In this document: positions 39,550-47,892 of the stretch, piece by piece
Numbering within the stretch: the first letter of the stretch is position 1
Layout: every line of letters begins with the position of its first letter
DNA from: an uncultured Lachnospiraceae bacterium
GTDB taxonomy: Bacteria; Bacillota; Clostridia; Lachnospirales; Lachnospiraceae
Assembly: GCA_910585345.1 (NCBI GenBank)
Contig: CAJUDS010000010.1
Coordinates: 1-64,000 of the forward strand
DNA length: 64,000 nucleotides
Reading direction: 5' to 3'
The notes under the pieces: generated by a model
Databases searched by the model: none
What the model was told of the DNA's origin: nothing
Seen by the model: the letters and a program-made list of their open reading frames with translations, nothing else
Position numbers and translations under genes: made by a program

Positions 39550-40107
39550 TCACCTCATTGTACATGTCATAAATTGATTCTGCAATTCCGGTCTGTCCCG
39601 GAAAATCCCACGCGTAACAACCGTTACTGTTTTACTGCCCGGCTTTTTGATACCGCGCATCGTCATACACATATGCTCCGCTTCCAACAACACCATCACG
39701 CCCTGCGGCTTCAATTCTTCCATCACTGCATCTGCAATCTGCGCAGCCAGCCGTTCCTGTATCTGTGGACGCCTTGCATACGTCTCTACCGTACGCGCCA
39801 GCTTGGAAAGCCCTACCACATAACCGTCCGGTATATACGCTACATGCGCTTTCCCGTAAAAAGGCATGAGATGATGCTCGCACATGGAATAAAATACAAT
39901 ATCTTTTTCCAAAACCATCTCCCTGTTATCCACAGCAAAGCGTTTGGACAGATGCATCCCGGCGTCTTCTGCCATACCGCCGAAAATCTCGTTATACATT
40001 CTTGCAATCCGTGAAGGCGTCTCCCGCAAGCCCTCTCTGGAAGGGTCTTCCCCGATTCCTTCCAGTAAAAGTTTCACTGCTTCTTCAATCATTTTTTGAT
40101 TTACCAT
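39550..40107 (-). CDS. folE: GTP cyclohydrolase I
   Basis: A 185-residue enzyme that turns GTP into dihydroneopterin triphosphate, the first step of folate synthesis. Visible motifs are LRETPSRIARMYNEIFGG, the zinc site FYSMCEHHLMPF, GLSKLARTVETYARRPQIQE and the second zinc cysteine in EAEHMCMTMRG. The ATG at 40107 has AGGAG upstream; an upstream ATG inside folC is rejected. It overlaps folC by 23 bases. Confidence 0.96.
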   Translation of the reverse strand: MVNQKMIEEAVKLLLEGIGEDPSREGLRETPSRIARMYNEIFGGMAEDAGMHLSKRFAVDNREMVLEKDIVFYSMCEHHLMPFYGKAHVAYIPDGYVVGLSKLARTVETYARRPQIQERLAAQIADAVMEELKPQGVMVLLEAEHMCMTMRGIKKPGSKTVTVVTRGIFRDRPELQNQFMTCTMR

Positions 40108-41428
40108 GTGTATCTCTCCTGATCTGCGCTCTGTTTCCCGCAATTTTAGACAATTCTCCAAGATAAGACAGGGAGCCGAATGCCAGAATCACGCTGTCCC
40201 GTTTTGCCAACAGATAACTCATTTCCACCGCTTCCTGCAGACTGTCTGCCGCAGTCACGTTTGGATTATATTTTTTTACCACTCCTGCCAGCTCATAAGC
40301 CGGAAACGCTCTTGGATTGCCCGGCGCGGCTACCGTAATAATCTGTGATGCAAGCGGCGCCGTTATCTTGGCAATCTTTTCGTATTCTTTATCCCTCAAT
40401 ATCCCCATTATAGTAATTATCTTTTTATTTGTAAAATAAAATATGACAGATTCCTTCAATTTTTGTGCCGCGTCTGCGTTATGTGCGCCGTCTATTATAA
40501 ATAGCGGATGTTTTGAAATGACTGAAAATCTGCCAGGCCACTTCGTCTCCCAAAGTCCTTTGCGAAGCACCTGTTCCGTGACGACAAACCCCTGCTTCTG
40601 TACCGCCCTGATGACCTCCACTGCCAGCGCCGCATTTTCAATCTGGTACATACCGGTCAGGGAAATATCCAGATTTTTATACTCTTTATAGGAAAACTGC
40701 TGTTTTTCGATTCCATAACGAATACTTTTTATATTAGCGCGATATGACACAGATAATTTTGCCATCTTTTCTTCGCATGTTTTCTCAATCATCTCCATTA
40801 CGTCCGGCTTCTGTTCCGTGCTAATAACATAACACTCGTTTTTTATAATGCCCGCTTTCTGTTCTGCGATTTCCGCCAGCGTGTTTCCCAGCATCCCCGC
40901 ATGATCCATGGAAATAGAAGTAAACACTGCCGCCACAGGCCGCCGGATAATATTGGTTGCATCCCACAAGCCTCCCATACCCGTCTCCAATACCACAATA
41001 TCACAACCCTTTTCCCTGAAATACCAGAAAGCAAGAGCCGTTTCCACCTCGAACGGCGTGGGATAGGGAAACCCCGCCGCCTCCAGCCTTTCCGCTGCTT
41101 CCCGCACCCCTTCTATCCCCCTTGTAAAATCTGCTTTGGAAATGGGTCTGCTATTAATCTGCAGTTTTTCCAGTTCGGAAAACACCACCGGAGAAAGATA
41201 GCGTCCCGTCCTGTAACCGGCGCACTGCAGTATCCTGGAAACAAAAGCCAGCACGGACCCCTTCCCGTTCGTGCCTGCAATATGAATAAACCGCAGGTCA
41301 TCCTGGGGATTGCCCAGCTCAGCCGTCAGACGCCTTATGGAGTCCAATCCGGGAACGATCCCGCCTCTGCGCACCGCTTCCATATAGGCCGCTGCCTGCT
41401 GATATTTTGTAATCTTTTCTTTCCACAT
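40085..41428 (-). CDS. folC: Folylpolyglutamate synthase / dihydrofolate synthase
   Basis: A 447-residue Mur-ligase-type enzyme that adds glutamate to (dihydro)folate. The P-loop is IAGTNGKGSVLAF, the omega loop region SPVVFSELEKLQIN, then TAFW-like region DIVVLETGMGGLWDATN, the carbamylated-lysine region AEQKAGIIKNE and IIDGAHNADAAQKL. ATG 41428 has AGGAG six bases upstream; the upstream 15 codons lack a site. It is the first gene of the folate operon and diverges from the DUF1113-like gene. Confidence 0.94.
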   Translation of the reverse strand: MWKEKITKYQQAAAYMEAVRRGGIVPGLDSIRRLTAELGNPQDDLRFIHIAGTNGKGSVLAFVSRILQCAGYRTGRYLSPVVFSELEKLQINSRPISKADFTRGIEGVREAAERLEAAGFPYPTPFEVETALAFWYFREKGCDIVVLETGMGGLWDATNIIRRPVAAVFTSISMDHAGMLGNTLAEIAEQKAGIIKNECYVISTEQKPDVMEMIEKTCEEKMAKLSVSYRANIKSIRYGIEKQQFSYKEYKNLDISLTGMYQIENAALAVEVIRAVQKQGFVVTEQVLRKGLWETKWPGRFSVISKHPLFIIDGAHNADAAQKLKESVIFYFTNKKIITIMGILRDKEYEKIAKITAPLASQIITVAAPGNPRAFPAYELAGVVKKYNPNVTAADSLQEAVEMSYLLAKRDSVILAFGSLSYLGELSKIAGNRAQIRRDTHGKSKND

Positions 41429-41493
41429 AACAACTCCTCTGAAACCGGATAAAATCTGCGCATATTTTTCCATATTCCGGCAATACTGTCTGT

Positions 41494-41922
41494 ATGAAAA
41501 AATTGCTAACTGCTTTTATACACTGCGGCACCCTTGGATGGTGCCTGGAAATACTGTTTACCGCTCTGCAGTCCTTCCGCCGCCGTGAAAAGACAGGCGT
41601 CGGTAATACTTCCGTCTTTATGTTTTTTATCTACGGAATGGCCATATTTCTGAAACCCGTATGCCTCCTGGTCAGAAAACTTCCTCTCTTTTTCCGCGGA
41701 ACTGTATATATGCTCTGTATCTTCTTTGCGGAATACACGACTGGTTTCCTGATGGACAAAAAAGATCTCTGCCCCTGGAATTACGAACGCTCCCGGTTTC
41801 ATGTCGGCAGACTGATCCGCCTTGACTATGCGCCTCTCTGGTTTCTTACCGGGCTTTTGTTCGAACAGGTTTTGTCCGAAGACGGCACCGAATCCGCTCC
41901 CGTCCAGATCCCCAAAACCTGA
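41494..41922 (+). CDS. Putative DUF1113 / CmpB-like integral membrane protein
   Basis: A 142-residue membrane protein with about four helices: FIHCGTLGWCLEILFTALQSF, VFMFFIYGMAIFLKPVCLL, GTVYMLCIFFAEYTTGFLMD and LDYAPLWFLTGLLFEQVL. GWCLE with the following acidic and aromatic pattern is the mark of the family annotated as putative ABC transporter permease (DUF1113). No convincing ribosome binding site precedes the ATG. A second, longer member lies at 53167-53979. Function unknown. Confidence 0.75.
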   Translation: MKKLLTAFIHCGTLGWCLEILFTALQSFRRREKTGVGNTSVFMFFIYGMAIFLKPVCLLVRKLPLFFRGTVYMLCIFFAEYTTGFLMDKKDLCPWNYERSRFHVGRLIRLDYAPLWFLTGLLFEQVLSEDGTESAPVQIPKT

Positions 41923-41951
41923 TTAGACAGGATTTGTCGTCTCCTATCGTT

Positions 41952-43292
41952 TCAGAAATGCCCCTGACGCCGGATTTTCCTGAAAATAAGCAGATAGGAA
42001 ACCCACAGAAAGACGCCTGCTGAAACCCAAGCGCCTATATTGGCGGCGCAGATACCTGCAAAGCTCCGGTAATGAGCCGCCGCCACCGCCACCGCCCAGC
42101 GGCTCGCAAGCTCCACCACGCCTCCCAGCGTAGGAATCAGCGCATAACCACACCCCTGTAGAATATTCCGGTAGACAAAAATCATGCCAAGCGGCGTAAA
42201 AAACATACCGCACAGGAACAGATACACCGTAGTATAGCCCTCAATCTCCGCCAGATTTTCCGAGACAAACATGGCAATCAAAGCATGCCTGCATACCATA
42301 ATCACGGCAAATACCGTCACCGCATAAACCGTAGTCAACAGCGCAGCGCAGCGGGCTCCCTGACGGATACGCTCATAGGCATTGACGCCCCTGTTCTGCC
42401 CCGCATAAGTCGCCATCGTCATTCCCATCGCCACAAACGGCTGTGTCACAAGCTGCTCCACCTTGGAAGCAGCCGTATAAGCTGCCACAGCCACAGATCC
42501 CAACATGTTCAGAGCCGCCTGCACCATAATCGTACCAATGGCGGTAATCGAAAACTGCAGCGCCATCGGCAGTCCAATCGATAATTCAATGCCCATCAGA
42601 TGAAGATCCGGTCTGAAATGCTCTCTGCCCAGCTTCAGCATTTCCACCCGGCCCGCCATATAGAAGATACAAAGCAGACCGGATAGTCCCTGGGAGATTA
42701 CCGTCGCCAGGGCCGCTCCTGTTACTCCCATATGGAAATAAAGGATAAATACCAAATCCAGCACAATATTCGTTAACGCAGACACAATCAGAAAATAAAG
42801 CGGCACTTTACTGTTTCCGACGGCCCGTAAAATACTGGCCATCAGATTATAAAGCACGGTACACCCCATGCCAATGCAGATCACCAAAATATAAGATTTT
42901 GACATCTCAAAAATATCTGTCGGCGTGTGCATCAGACGCAGTAGAAAATCCATCCCCGTCACACTCAGCGCCGTCATAACTACTGTGGCTGCCGCTGATA
43001 ATACGACCGCCATTCCGATACTCTTCTTCATGCCCTCCGAATCATCCGCGCCAAAACGCTGGGAAGTCAGAACCGTAAACCCGGTCGTCAGTCCCTGCAT
43101 AAATCCGAGAATGAAAAACATAACCGTACCAGTAGCGCCCACCGCAGCCAATGCCTTCATCCCCACAAACCGGCCCACAATTACCGTATCTACTATATTA
43201 TATAACTGCTGAAATATATTTCCGATTACAAGAGGAAGCATAAACTTCATAAGTAATCCCGAAGGTTTTCCCTTCGTCATATCCAATTCCAT
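41952..43292 (-). CDS. MATE-family multidrug efflux pump
   Basis: A 446-residue protein with twelve predicted membrane helices. The MATE hallmarks are FMLPLVIGNIFQQLYNIVDTVIVGRFVG near the N-terminus, GLTTGFTVLTSQRFGA in helix 2 and the repeated half ELSIGLPMALQFSITAIGT and FVAMGMTMATYAGQNRG. Such pumps export cationic drugs by Na or H antiport. The ATG at 43292 follows GGAGGTATGGT; the longer frame upstream is discarded. It is convergent with the DUF1113-like gene and divergent from the nitroreductase. Confidence 0.92.
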   Translation of the reverse strand: MELDMTKGKPSGLLMKFMLPLVIGNIFQQLYNIVDTVIVGRFVGMKALAAVGATGTVMFFILGFMQGLTTGFTVLTSQRFGADDSEGMKKSIGMAVVLSAAATVVMTALSVTGMDFLLRLMHTPTDIFEMSKSYILVICIGMGCTVLYNLMASILRAVGNSKVPLYFLIVSALTNIVLDLVFILYFHMGVTGAALATVISQGLSGLLCIFYMAGRVEMLKLGREHFRPDLHLMGIELSIGLPMALQFSITAIGTIMVQAALNMLGSVAVAAYTAASKVEQLVTQPFVAMGMTMATYAGQNRGVNAYERIRQGARCAALLTTVYAVTVFAVIMVCRHALIAMFVSENLAEIEGYTTVYLFLCGMFFTPLGMIFVYRNILQGCGYALIPTLGGVVELASRWAVAVAAAHYRSFAGICAANIGAWVSAGVFLWVSYLLIFRKIRRQGHF

Positions 43293-43354
43293 ACCATACC
43301 TCCGAAACCATCTGCCATATACCAACCGTCTCTGCAAATTATAACAGATTTTCA

Positions 43355-43383
43355 TTGAAAGAAAAGGGGTAATATGATATTAT
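43355..43383 (+). promoter_or_regulatory. Sigma-A promoter of the nitroreductase gene
   Basis: TTGAAA at 43355-43360 and TATTAT at 43378-43383 with a 17-base spacer, 33 bases upstream of the GTG start. Confidence 0.7.
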
Positions 43384-43416
43384 AAACGAAATGAAAAAAG
43401 CAAAGGAGGATTCAAA

Positions 43417-43959
43417 GTGACTGCAAAAGAATGTATCAAAGGCCGCAGAAGTATCCGTAAGTTCAAGGATGCCCGGATTGACCACCAGATTCTGGAGGAA
43501 ATCATCGAAACTGCTTCCTATGCTCCAAGCTGGAAACATACCCAGATTGTCCGTTACATAGCTGTCGAAGGCGGATTAAAAGACAAAATCGGCAGTGAAT
43601 GTACTTCTGCCTTTCCCAATAACGGCGTCATCATCCGCAATGCTCCTATGCTGATTGCCGTGACAGTGATCAAAAACAGGTGCGGTTATGAAAGAGACGG
43701 CTCTTTTACCACACCCCGTGGCGATACATGGCAGATGTTTGATGCCGGTGTTGCCTCTGAGGCATTTTGTCTCGCCGCTTATGAGCAGGGAATCGGCTCC
43801 GTGATTGTCGGCATCTTTGACGGGGAAGCTGTTTCTAATTTACTGGAAATCCCGCAGGACCGGGAACTTGTTGCTTTGATTCCCATCGGATATCCCGATG
43901 AGACGCCTGTAGCCCCGAAGAGAAAACCGGTGGCAGATTTGGTATCCTATCAAGAATAA
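43417..43959 (+). CDS. Nitroreductase family protein
   Basis: A 180-residue FMN-dependent oxidoreductase. The N-terminal KGRRSIRKFKDARI binds FMN phosphate; ETASYAPSWKHTQIVRYIAV, DAGVASEAFCLAAYEQGIGSVIVGIFD and ALIPIGYPDETP are conserved family blocks. Small members act on quinones, nitro compounds or flavins; the substrate here is unknown. The start is a GTG with AAAGGAGGATTCAAA upstream, and a sigma-A promoter and a terminator make it monocistronic. Confidence 0.9.
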   Translation: MTAKECIKGRRSIRKFKDARIDHQILEEIIETASYAPSWKHTQIVRYIAVEGGLKDKIGSECTSAFPNNGVIIRNAPMLIAVTVIKNRCGYERDGSFTTPRGDTWQMFDAGVASEAFCLAAYEQGIGSVIVGIFDGEAVSNLLEIPQDRELVALIPIGYPDETPVAPKRKPVADLVSYQE

Positions 43960-43966
43960 TACATAA

Positions 43967-43998
43967 AATCGGAGGAATTTCATTCCTTCGATTTTTTA
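43967..43998 (+). terminator. Terminator after the nitroreductase gene
   Basis: Stem AATCGGAGGAA / TTCCTTCGATT (one G-T pair) with a TTTCA loop, followed by a T-run. It ends just before the leader of pyrB. Confidence 0.8.
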
Positions 43999-44081
43999 TG
44001 CACTGTCGTCCGCAAAGTCAATATCTATACAGGCACGTGTCCGACTTACGGCCTGCCAAAAGAAACAAAGGAGATTTTACC

Positions 44082-45074
44082 ATGAGACATCTTATGAGTC
44101 CGCTTGATTTTACAACAGAAGAACTGGACCGGCTTTTCGATCTGGCCAACGATATGGAACTGCATATGGAACAATACGCACATGTGTGCGAAGGCAAAAA
44201 GCTGGCGGCCTGTTTTTATGAACCAAGTACAAGAACGCGCCTCAGTTTTGAAGCCGCAATGCTGAATCTGGGCGGAAAGGTTTTGGGGTTTTCCGACGCA
44301 GGCTCTTCCTCCGCCGCCAAGGGAGAAAGCGTTTCCGATACCATCCGGGTCATTTCCTGTTATGCCGACATATGTGCCATGCGCCATCCAAAAGAGGGAG
44401 CGCCTATGGTAGCGGCCAGCCGCTCCCGCATTCCCGTCATCAATGCCGGCGACGGCGGACACCAGCATCCCACACAGACACTGACTGATCTGCTGACCAT
44501 CCGCTCACTCAAAGGCCGCTTGTCAAATCTGACCATCGGCCTATGCGGCGATCTGAAATTCGGACGTACCGTTCACTCCCTCATCCACGCGCTCTCCCGC
44601 TACCAAAACATCCGTTTTATTTTTATTTCTCCGGAAGAGCTGCGGGTGCCTGATTATATAACAGATCTGCTGAAAGAAAAAAACATCGCATACGAAGAAG
44701 TCATCCGCCTTGAAGACCGCATCGGCAGACTGGATCTCCTCTACATGACGCGTGTACAGAAAGAACGTTTCTTTAACGAAGAAGATTATGTGCGTTTAAA
44801 GGACTTCTATATTTTAGACCGGGCAAAACTGTCTCTGGCAGGCAAAGACATGCTGATTCTGCATCCGCTTCCCCGCGTCAATGAGATCTCCGTCGAAGTG
44901 GACGACGACCCGAGAGCCGTCTATTTCCGTCAGGCGCAGTATGGCGTATATGTCCGCATGGCTCTGATTTACACTCTGCTTGACATGGCGGAGCAAACAG
45001 GCAAATGTCCGGCGGCAGACCGCACGGATTCATTTTGCAGCACCACAAACAAAAAGGAGGAACACTTATGTTAA
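44082..45074 (+). CDS. pyrB: Aspartate carbamoyltransferase catalytic subunit
   Basis: A 330-residue enzyme that makes carbamoyl aspartate in pyrimidine synthesis. The carbamoyl-phosphate loop FYEPSTRTRLSFEAAM, GDGGHQHPTQTLTDLLT, GDLKFGRTVHSL and ILHPLPRVNEI are all present. The ATG at 44082 follows AAAGGAGATTTTACC. It ends with a seven-base overlap with pyrI, so the two subunits are made in step. The short C-terminal tail after ALIYTLLDMA is rather long for the family. Confidence 0.96.
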   Translation: MRHLMSPLDFTTEELDRLFDLANDMELHMEQYAHVCEGKKLAACFYEPSTRTRLSFEAAMLNLGGKVLGFSDAGSSSAAKGESVSDTIRVISCYADICAMRHPKEGAPMVAASRSRIPVINAGDGGHQHPTQTLTDLLTIRSLKGRLSNLTIGLCGDLKFGRTVHSLIHALSRYQNIRFIFISPEELRVPDYITDLLKEKNIAYEEVIRLEDRIGRLDLLYMTRVQKERFFNEEDYVRLKDFYILDRAKLSLAGKDMLILHPLPRVNEISVEVDDDPRAVYFRQAQYGVYVRMALIYTLLDMAEQTGKCPAADRTDSFCSTTNKKEEHLC

Positions 45075-45499
45075 ATGTCGGAAAAATTGAGGAGGGCTTT
45101 GTACTGGATCATATCAAAGCCGGTATGAGTCTCTCGATTTACCATCATCTGCAGCTTGATAAGCTCGACTGCACCGTGGCCATCATCAAAAACGCCCGCA
45201 GTAATAAAATGGGCCGGAAAGACATTCTGAAGGTCGAATGTGATATTGATACCCTGAATCTTGACATTCTAGGTTTTATCGATCATACCATTACAGTCAA
45301 TGTCATCAAGGACGGAGAAATCGTAGAAAAGAAAGCGCTTTTTCTTCCAAAAGAAATTAAAAATGTAATCAAATGCAGAAATCCCCGCTGCATCACCTCC
45401 ATCGAACAGGAGCTGCCCCATATCTTTGTCCTCACCGACCCTAGAAGAGAAATCTACCGTTGTAAATACTGCGAGGAAAAATGCCGGAAAAGATGGTGA
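45068..45499 (+). CDS. pyrI: Aspartate carbamoyltransferase regulatory subunit
   Basis: A 143-residue protein: the N-terminal allosteric nucleotide domain (GKIEEGFVLDHIKAGMSLSIYHHL) and a C-terminal zinc domain with four cysteines (CRNPRC and CKYCEEKC) that docks onto PyrB. ATP and CTP would modulate the holoenzyme. AAAGGAGGAACACTT stands before the ATG inside the end of pyrB. A stem-loop (45569-45600) follows 70 bases later and may end the transcript, though it lacks a T-run. Confidence 0.95.
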   Translation: MLNVGKIEEGFVLDHIKAGMSLSIYHHLQLDKLDCTVAIIKNARSNKMGRKDILKVECDIDTLNLDILGFIDHTITVNVIKDGEIVEKKALFLPKEIKNVIKCRNPRCITSIEQELPHIFVLTDPRREIYRCKYCEEKCRKRW

Positions 45500-45568
45500 A
45501 TCCCCTTGCACGAATCCGGCAATCGTGATATATTTCATATAGTCCACAGGATCTTCAATCATCGCGGC

Positions 45569-45600
45569 GCGTATGCGCAGTCTGCCCAAAAGGCATACGC
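45569..45600 (+). other. Stem-loop after pyrI
   Basis: GCGTATGC / GCATACGC with a 16-base loop in the pyrI-hemerythrin spacer. No T-run follows, so it may be an mRNA stabiliser or a weak terminator. Confidence 0.4.
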
Positions 45601-45650
45601 CTGGTTGAACATTGCGGAACTTTTATATGAAAAAAAGAGGAGGATTCTTT

Positions 45651-46046
45651 ATGTATGAATTTAAGGAAGAATACAAAACCGGCATTGATTTTGTAGACAA
45701 AGAACATAAAAAACTGTTTGAAATAGCAGAAAATGCATACCAATTGCAGCAAAATAACTTTCTGCATGATAAATACGACCAATTGGTTGCTATTCTTGAA
45801 GAATTACGGGAATATACCAAACTTCATTTTTCCCATGAAGAAGCCTATATGAAGGAAATCAATTATAAGGGCATGTTCACCCAGAAAACACAGCATGACG
45901 CTTTTGTACATAAACTGGAAGACATTAATTTCAACACACTTGATAATGGAAGCGACGACGCTGTCAACGACATACTGACTTTTCTTACAAACTGGCTGGT
46001 GGAGCATATTTTAAATGTCGATAAGCTGATCAGCCGAAAAAAATAA
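45651..46046 (+). CDS. Bacteriohemerythrin
   Basis: A 131-residue four-helix bundle protein that binds a di-iron centre and carries or senses oxygen. Iron ligands are visible in order: FVDKEHKKLFEI (His), LHFSHEEAYM (His and Glu), HDAFVHKL (two His) and LVEHILNVDKLI (His and Asp). The ATG at 45651 has AGAGGAGGATTCTTT upstream. In a strict anaerobe it would scavenge oxygen or report it to chemotaxis. A bidirectional hairpin lies between it and the ABC importer. Confidence 0.9.
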   Translation: MYEFKEEYKTGIDFVDKEHKKLFEIAENAYQLQQNNFLHDKYDQLVAILEELREYTKLHFSHEEAYMKEINYKGMFTQKTQHDAFVHKLEDINFNTLDNGSDDAVNDILTFLTNWLVEHILNVDKLISRKK

Positions 46047-46092
46047 TAGAATAGATTCCAGGGTCCAGACCCAGAACTGCAAAAACACAGCG

Positions 46093-46132
46093 CAATAGGG
46101 AACGTCACGCCTGTAACGTTCCCTATTGTTTT
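46093..46132 (+). terminator. Strong terminator between hemerythrin and the importer ATPase
   Basis: A 13-bp perfect stem CAATAGGGAACGT / ACGTTCCCTATTG with a ten-base loop, followed by TTTT on the plus strand. The position between two convergent genes suggests use from both sides. Confidence 0.8.
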
Positions 46133-46904
46133 AATTTCCGCACTCCACGCTGATCCTGTTAAAAATATCCATGATCTCTTCCGTACGCATCTTTTCTTTT
46201 TCTTCTCCCTTCGCATCCAAAATAATATTCCCTTCATGCATCATCACAAGCCTGTTTCCATACTCTATCGCATAGCGCAGATTATGGGTCACCATAACTG
46301 TCGTCACCCCTTTTTCTGTGACGATCCGGTCTGTCAGCTCCATAATCGTCTCAGCGGTTTTGGGATCCAGCGCCGCCGTATGCTCGTCTAAGATCAGAAA
46401 GTCGATTGGCGTCATTGTTGACATCAGAAGCGCTACGGCCTGTCTCTGTCCTCCTGACAAAGCGCCTACCTGCGTATGCAGTTTCTCTTCCAGTCCCAGG
46501 CCAAGCTCTGCCAGAAGTTCTCTGTAGAAGCCGATTCTGGACTTATTTACACCTCTCCCAAGCCCATAGCGCCTGCCTTTCTGATCCGCAAGAGACATAT
46601 TCTCCAAAATTGTCATATGCGGACAGGTCCCTTTGGAAGGATCCTGATATACTCTCCCGATATTTTTATGACGCAGATAATCTTTTTTCTGTGTAATATC
46701 CCTGCCGTTTACAAGAATACTACCGCCGTCCACATCTATGCTGCCGCATATTATATTAAGCAGAGAAGTTTTTCCTGAGCCATTGCTGCCCACAATCGCA
46801 ACAAACTCTCCGTCCTGCACGGTAAAATCAAACCCATCGAACAGACACAGTTCGTTCACGCTTCCCGGATTATAATGTTTCGTTATCTTATTTAATGTCA
46901 GCAT
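46131..46904 (-). CDS. ABC importer ATPase (TrpZ-like)
   Basis: A 257-residue ATP-binding cassette with Walker A VGSNGSGKTSLL, Q-loop RVYQDPSKGTCPHMTILENM, signature ALSGGQRQAVALLM, Walker B FLILDEHTAALDPK and switch His in VTHNLRYAIEYG. It powers import by the permease encoded upstream. The gene overlaps the permease end by 17 bases. With the binding protein and the Trp T-box in front it forms a probable tryptophan importer. Confidence 0.92.
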   Translation of the reverse strand: MLTLNKITKHYNPGSVNELCLFDGFDFTVQDGEFVAIVGSNGSGKTSLLNIICGSIDVDGGSILVNGRDITQKKDYLRHKNIGRVYQDPSKGTCPHMTILENMSLADQKGRRYGLGRGVNKSRIGFYRELLAELGLGLEEKLHTQVGALSGGQRQAVALLMSTMTPIDFLILDEHTAALDPKTAETIMELTDRIVTEKGVTTVMVTHNLRYAIEYGNRLVMMHEGNIILDAKGEEKEKMRTEEIMDIFNRISVECGN

Positions 46905-47781
46905 CTGCCTTCACCTTCTTTTTTCTTTCCATTCCCAGTACCAGAATCGCAAGGAACAACGCCGCGGTAATCAGTTTCAGATCACTGGCCGCCATTCCCA
47001 TTCTCACTGCCAGCGCCACGCATCCTTTATAGATGACGGAACCGATGACAACGCTTGTCGTTACCTGCAGAAACGATAAACGCCGAAACAGACTGGTACC
47101 GATAATCACGCTCGCCAAACCGATAACCGCCGTTCCCGTACCCACCGAAATATCAAAAAATCTCTGCTGTTGTGCAAAAACACAGCCGCTCATGGCCACC
47201 AGACCATTCGCGATGGACAGGCCGACTATCTTAACCATCCCTTTGTCCTGACCGAGCGACGTAACGATCGTATCGTTATCTCCCACCGCACGCAGCAGAA
47301 AGCCTGACTTGGTGCCGAGATACCAGTCTAAAAGACATTTGCTGACCATAGCAATGAGGAAAATAATCACAACAGTCTTATATGCCGACAACCCTCCGGT
47401 AAAAATCCCGTTGACAAATGCATTGTCAAATATCGTATTCTGATTGTAGATCGGCAGATTTGCCTGTCCGGCAATTCGCAGATTCACAGTATACAACGCT
47501 GTCATCATAATAATACCCGAAAGCAGATCGCGTACTTTCAGTTTTACATGAATCAGTCCCGTCAACATGCCGACAAACGCTCCGCCCAGAAAACAGACAG
47601 GCAGTGTCAGAACGGGTGAAACCCCCTTTACGATCAGGATACAGGCGGCGGCCGCTCCCATCGGGAAGCTGCCGTCCACCGTCATATCCGGAAAATCCAG
47701 TATTTTATAAGTAATATACATACCCAAAGCCATAACCGCATAGATCAGGCCCTGTTCCATAACGCTCAAAACTAATGCCAA
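46888..47781 (-). CDS. ABC importer permease (TrpY-like), TTG start
   Basis: A 297-residue branched-chain-type permease with about eight helices: EQGLIYAVMALGMYITYKIL, FPMGAAAACILIVKG, FLGGAFVGMLTGLIHVKLKVRDLLSGIIMM, NGLVAMSGCVFAQQQRF and ALFLAILVLGMERKKK. ATG lies at MEQGLIY but the start is placed at a TTG (47781) seven codons earlier, because AAGGAG stands nine bases before it and relatives carry a similar short leader. It follows the binding-protein gene after a conspicuous hairpin. Confidence 0.88.
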   Translation of the reverse strand: MALVLSVMEQGLIYAVMALGMYITYKILDFPDMTVDGSFPMGAAAACILIVKGVSPVLTLPVCFLGGAFVGMLTGLIHVKLKVRDLLSGIIMMTALYTVNLRIAGQANLPIYNQNTIFDNAFVNGIFTGGLSAYKTVVIIFLIAMVSKCLLDWYLGTKSGFLLRAVGDNDTIVTSLGQDKGMVKIVGLSIANGLVAMSGCVFAQQQRFFDISVGTGTAVIGLASVIIGTSLFRRLSFLQVTTSVVIGSVIYKGCVALAVRMGMAASDLKLITAALFLAILVLGMERKKKVKADADIK

Positions 47782-47833
47782 TGCTCTTCTCTCCTTACAT
47801 CCATCCTGCAAACAGGCATTTGACCCTCGCGGC

Positions 47834-47870
47834 ATGCGTCAAACGGATGCTCCGCATCCGCTTGACGCAT
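47834..47870 (-). other. Intercistronic hairpin between binding protein and permease genes
   Basis: ATGCGTCAA / TTGACGCAT (9 bp) and CGGATGC / GCATCCG (7 bp) form one long stem with a single A-C mismatch and a TCC loop. There is no T-run. Such hairpins usually protect the upstream message and raise the level of the binding protein relative to the membrane parts. Confidence 0.6.
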
Positions 47871-47892
47871 TGCCCGCGGGGATAAAATTATG

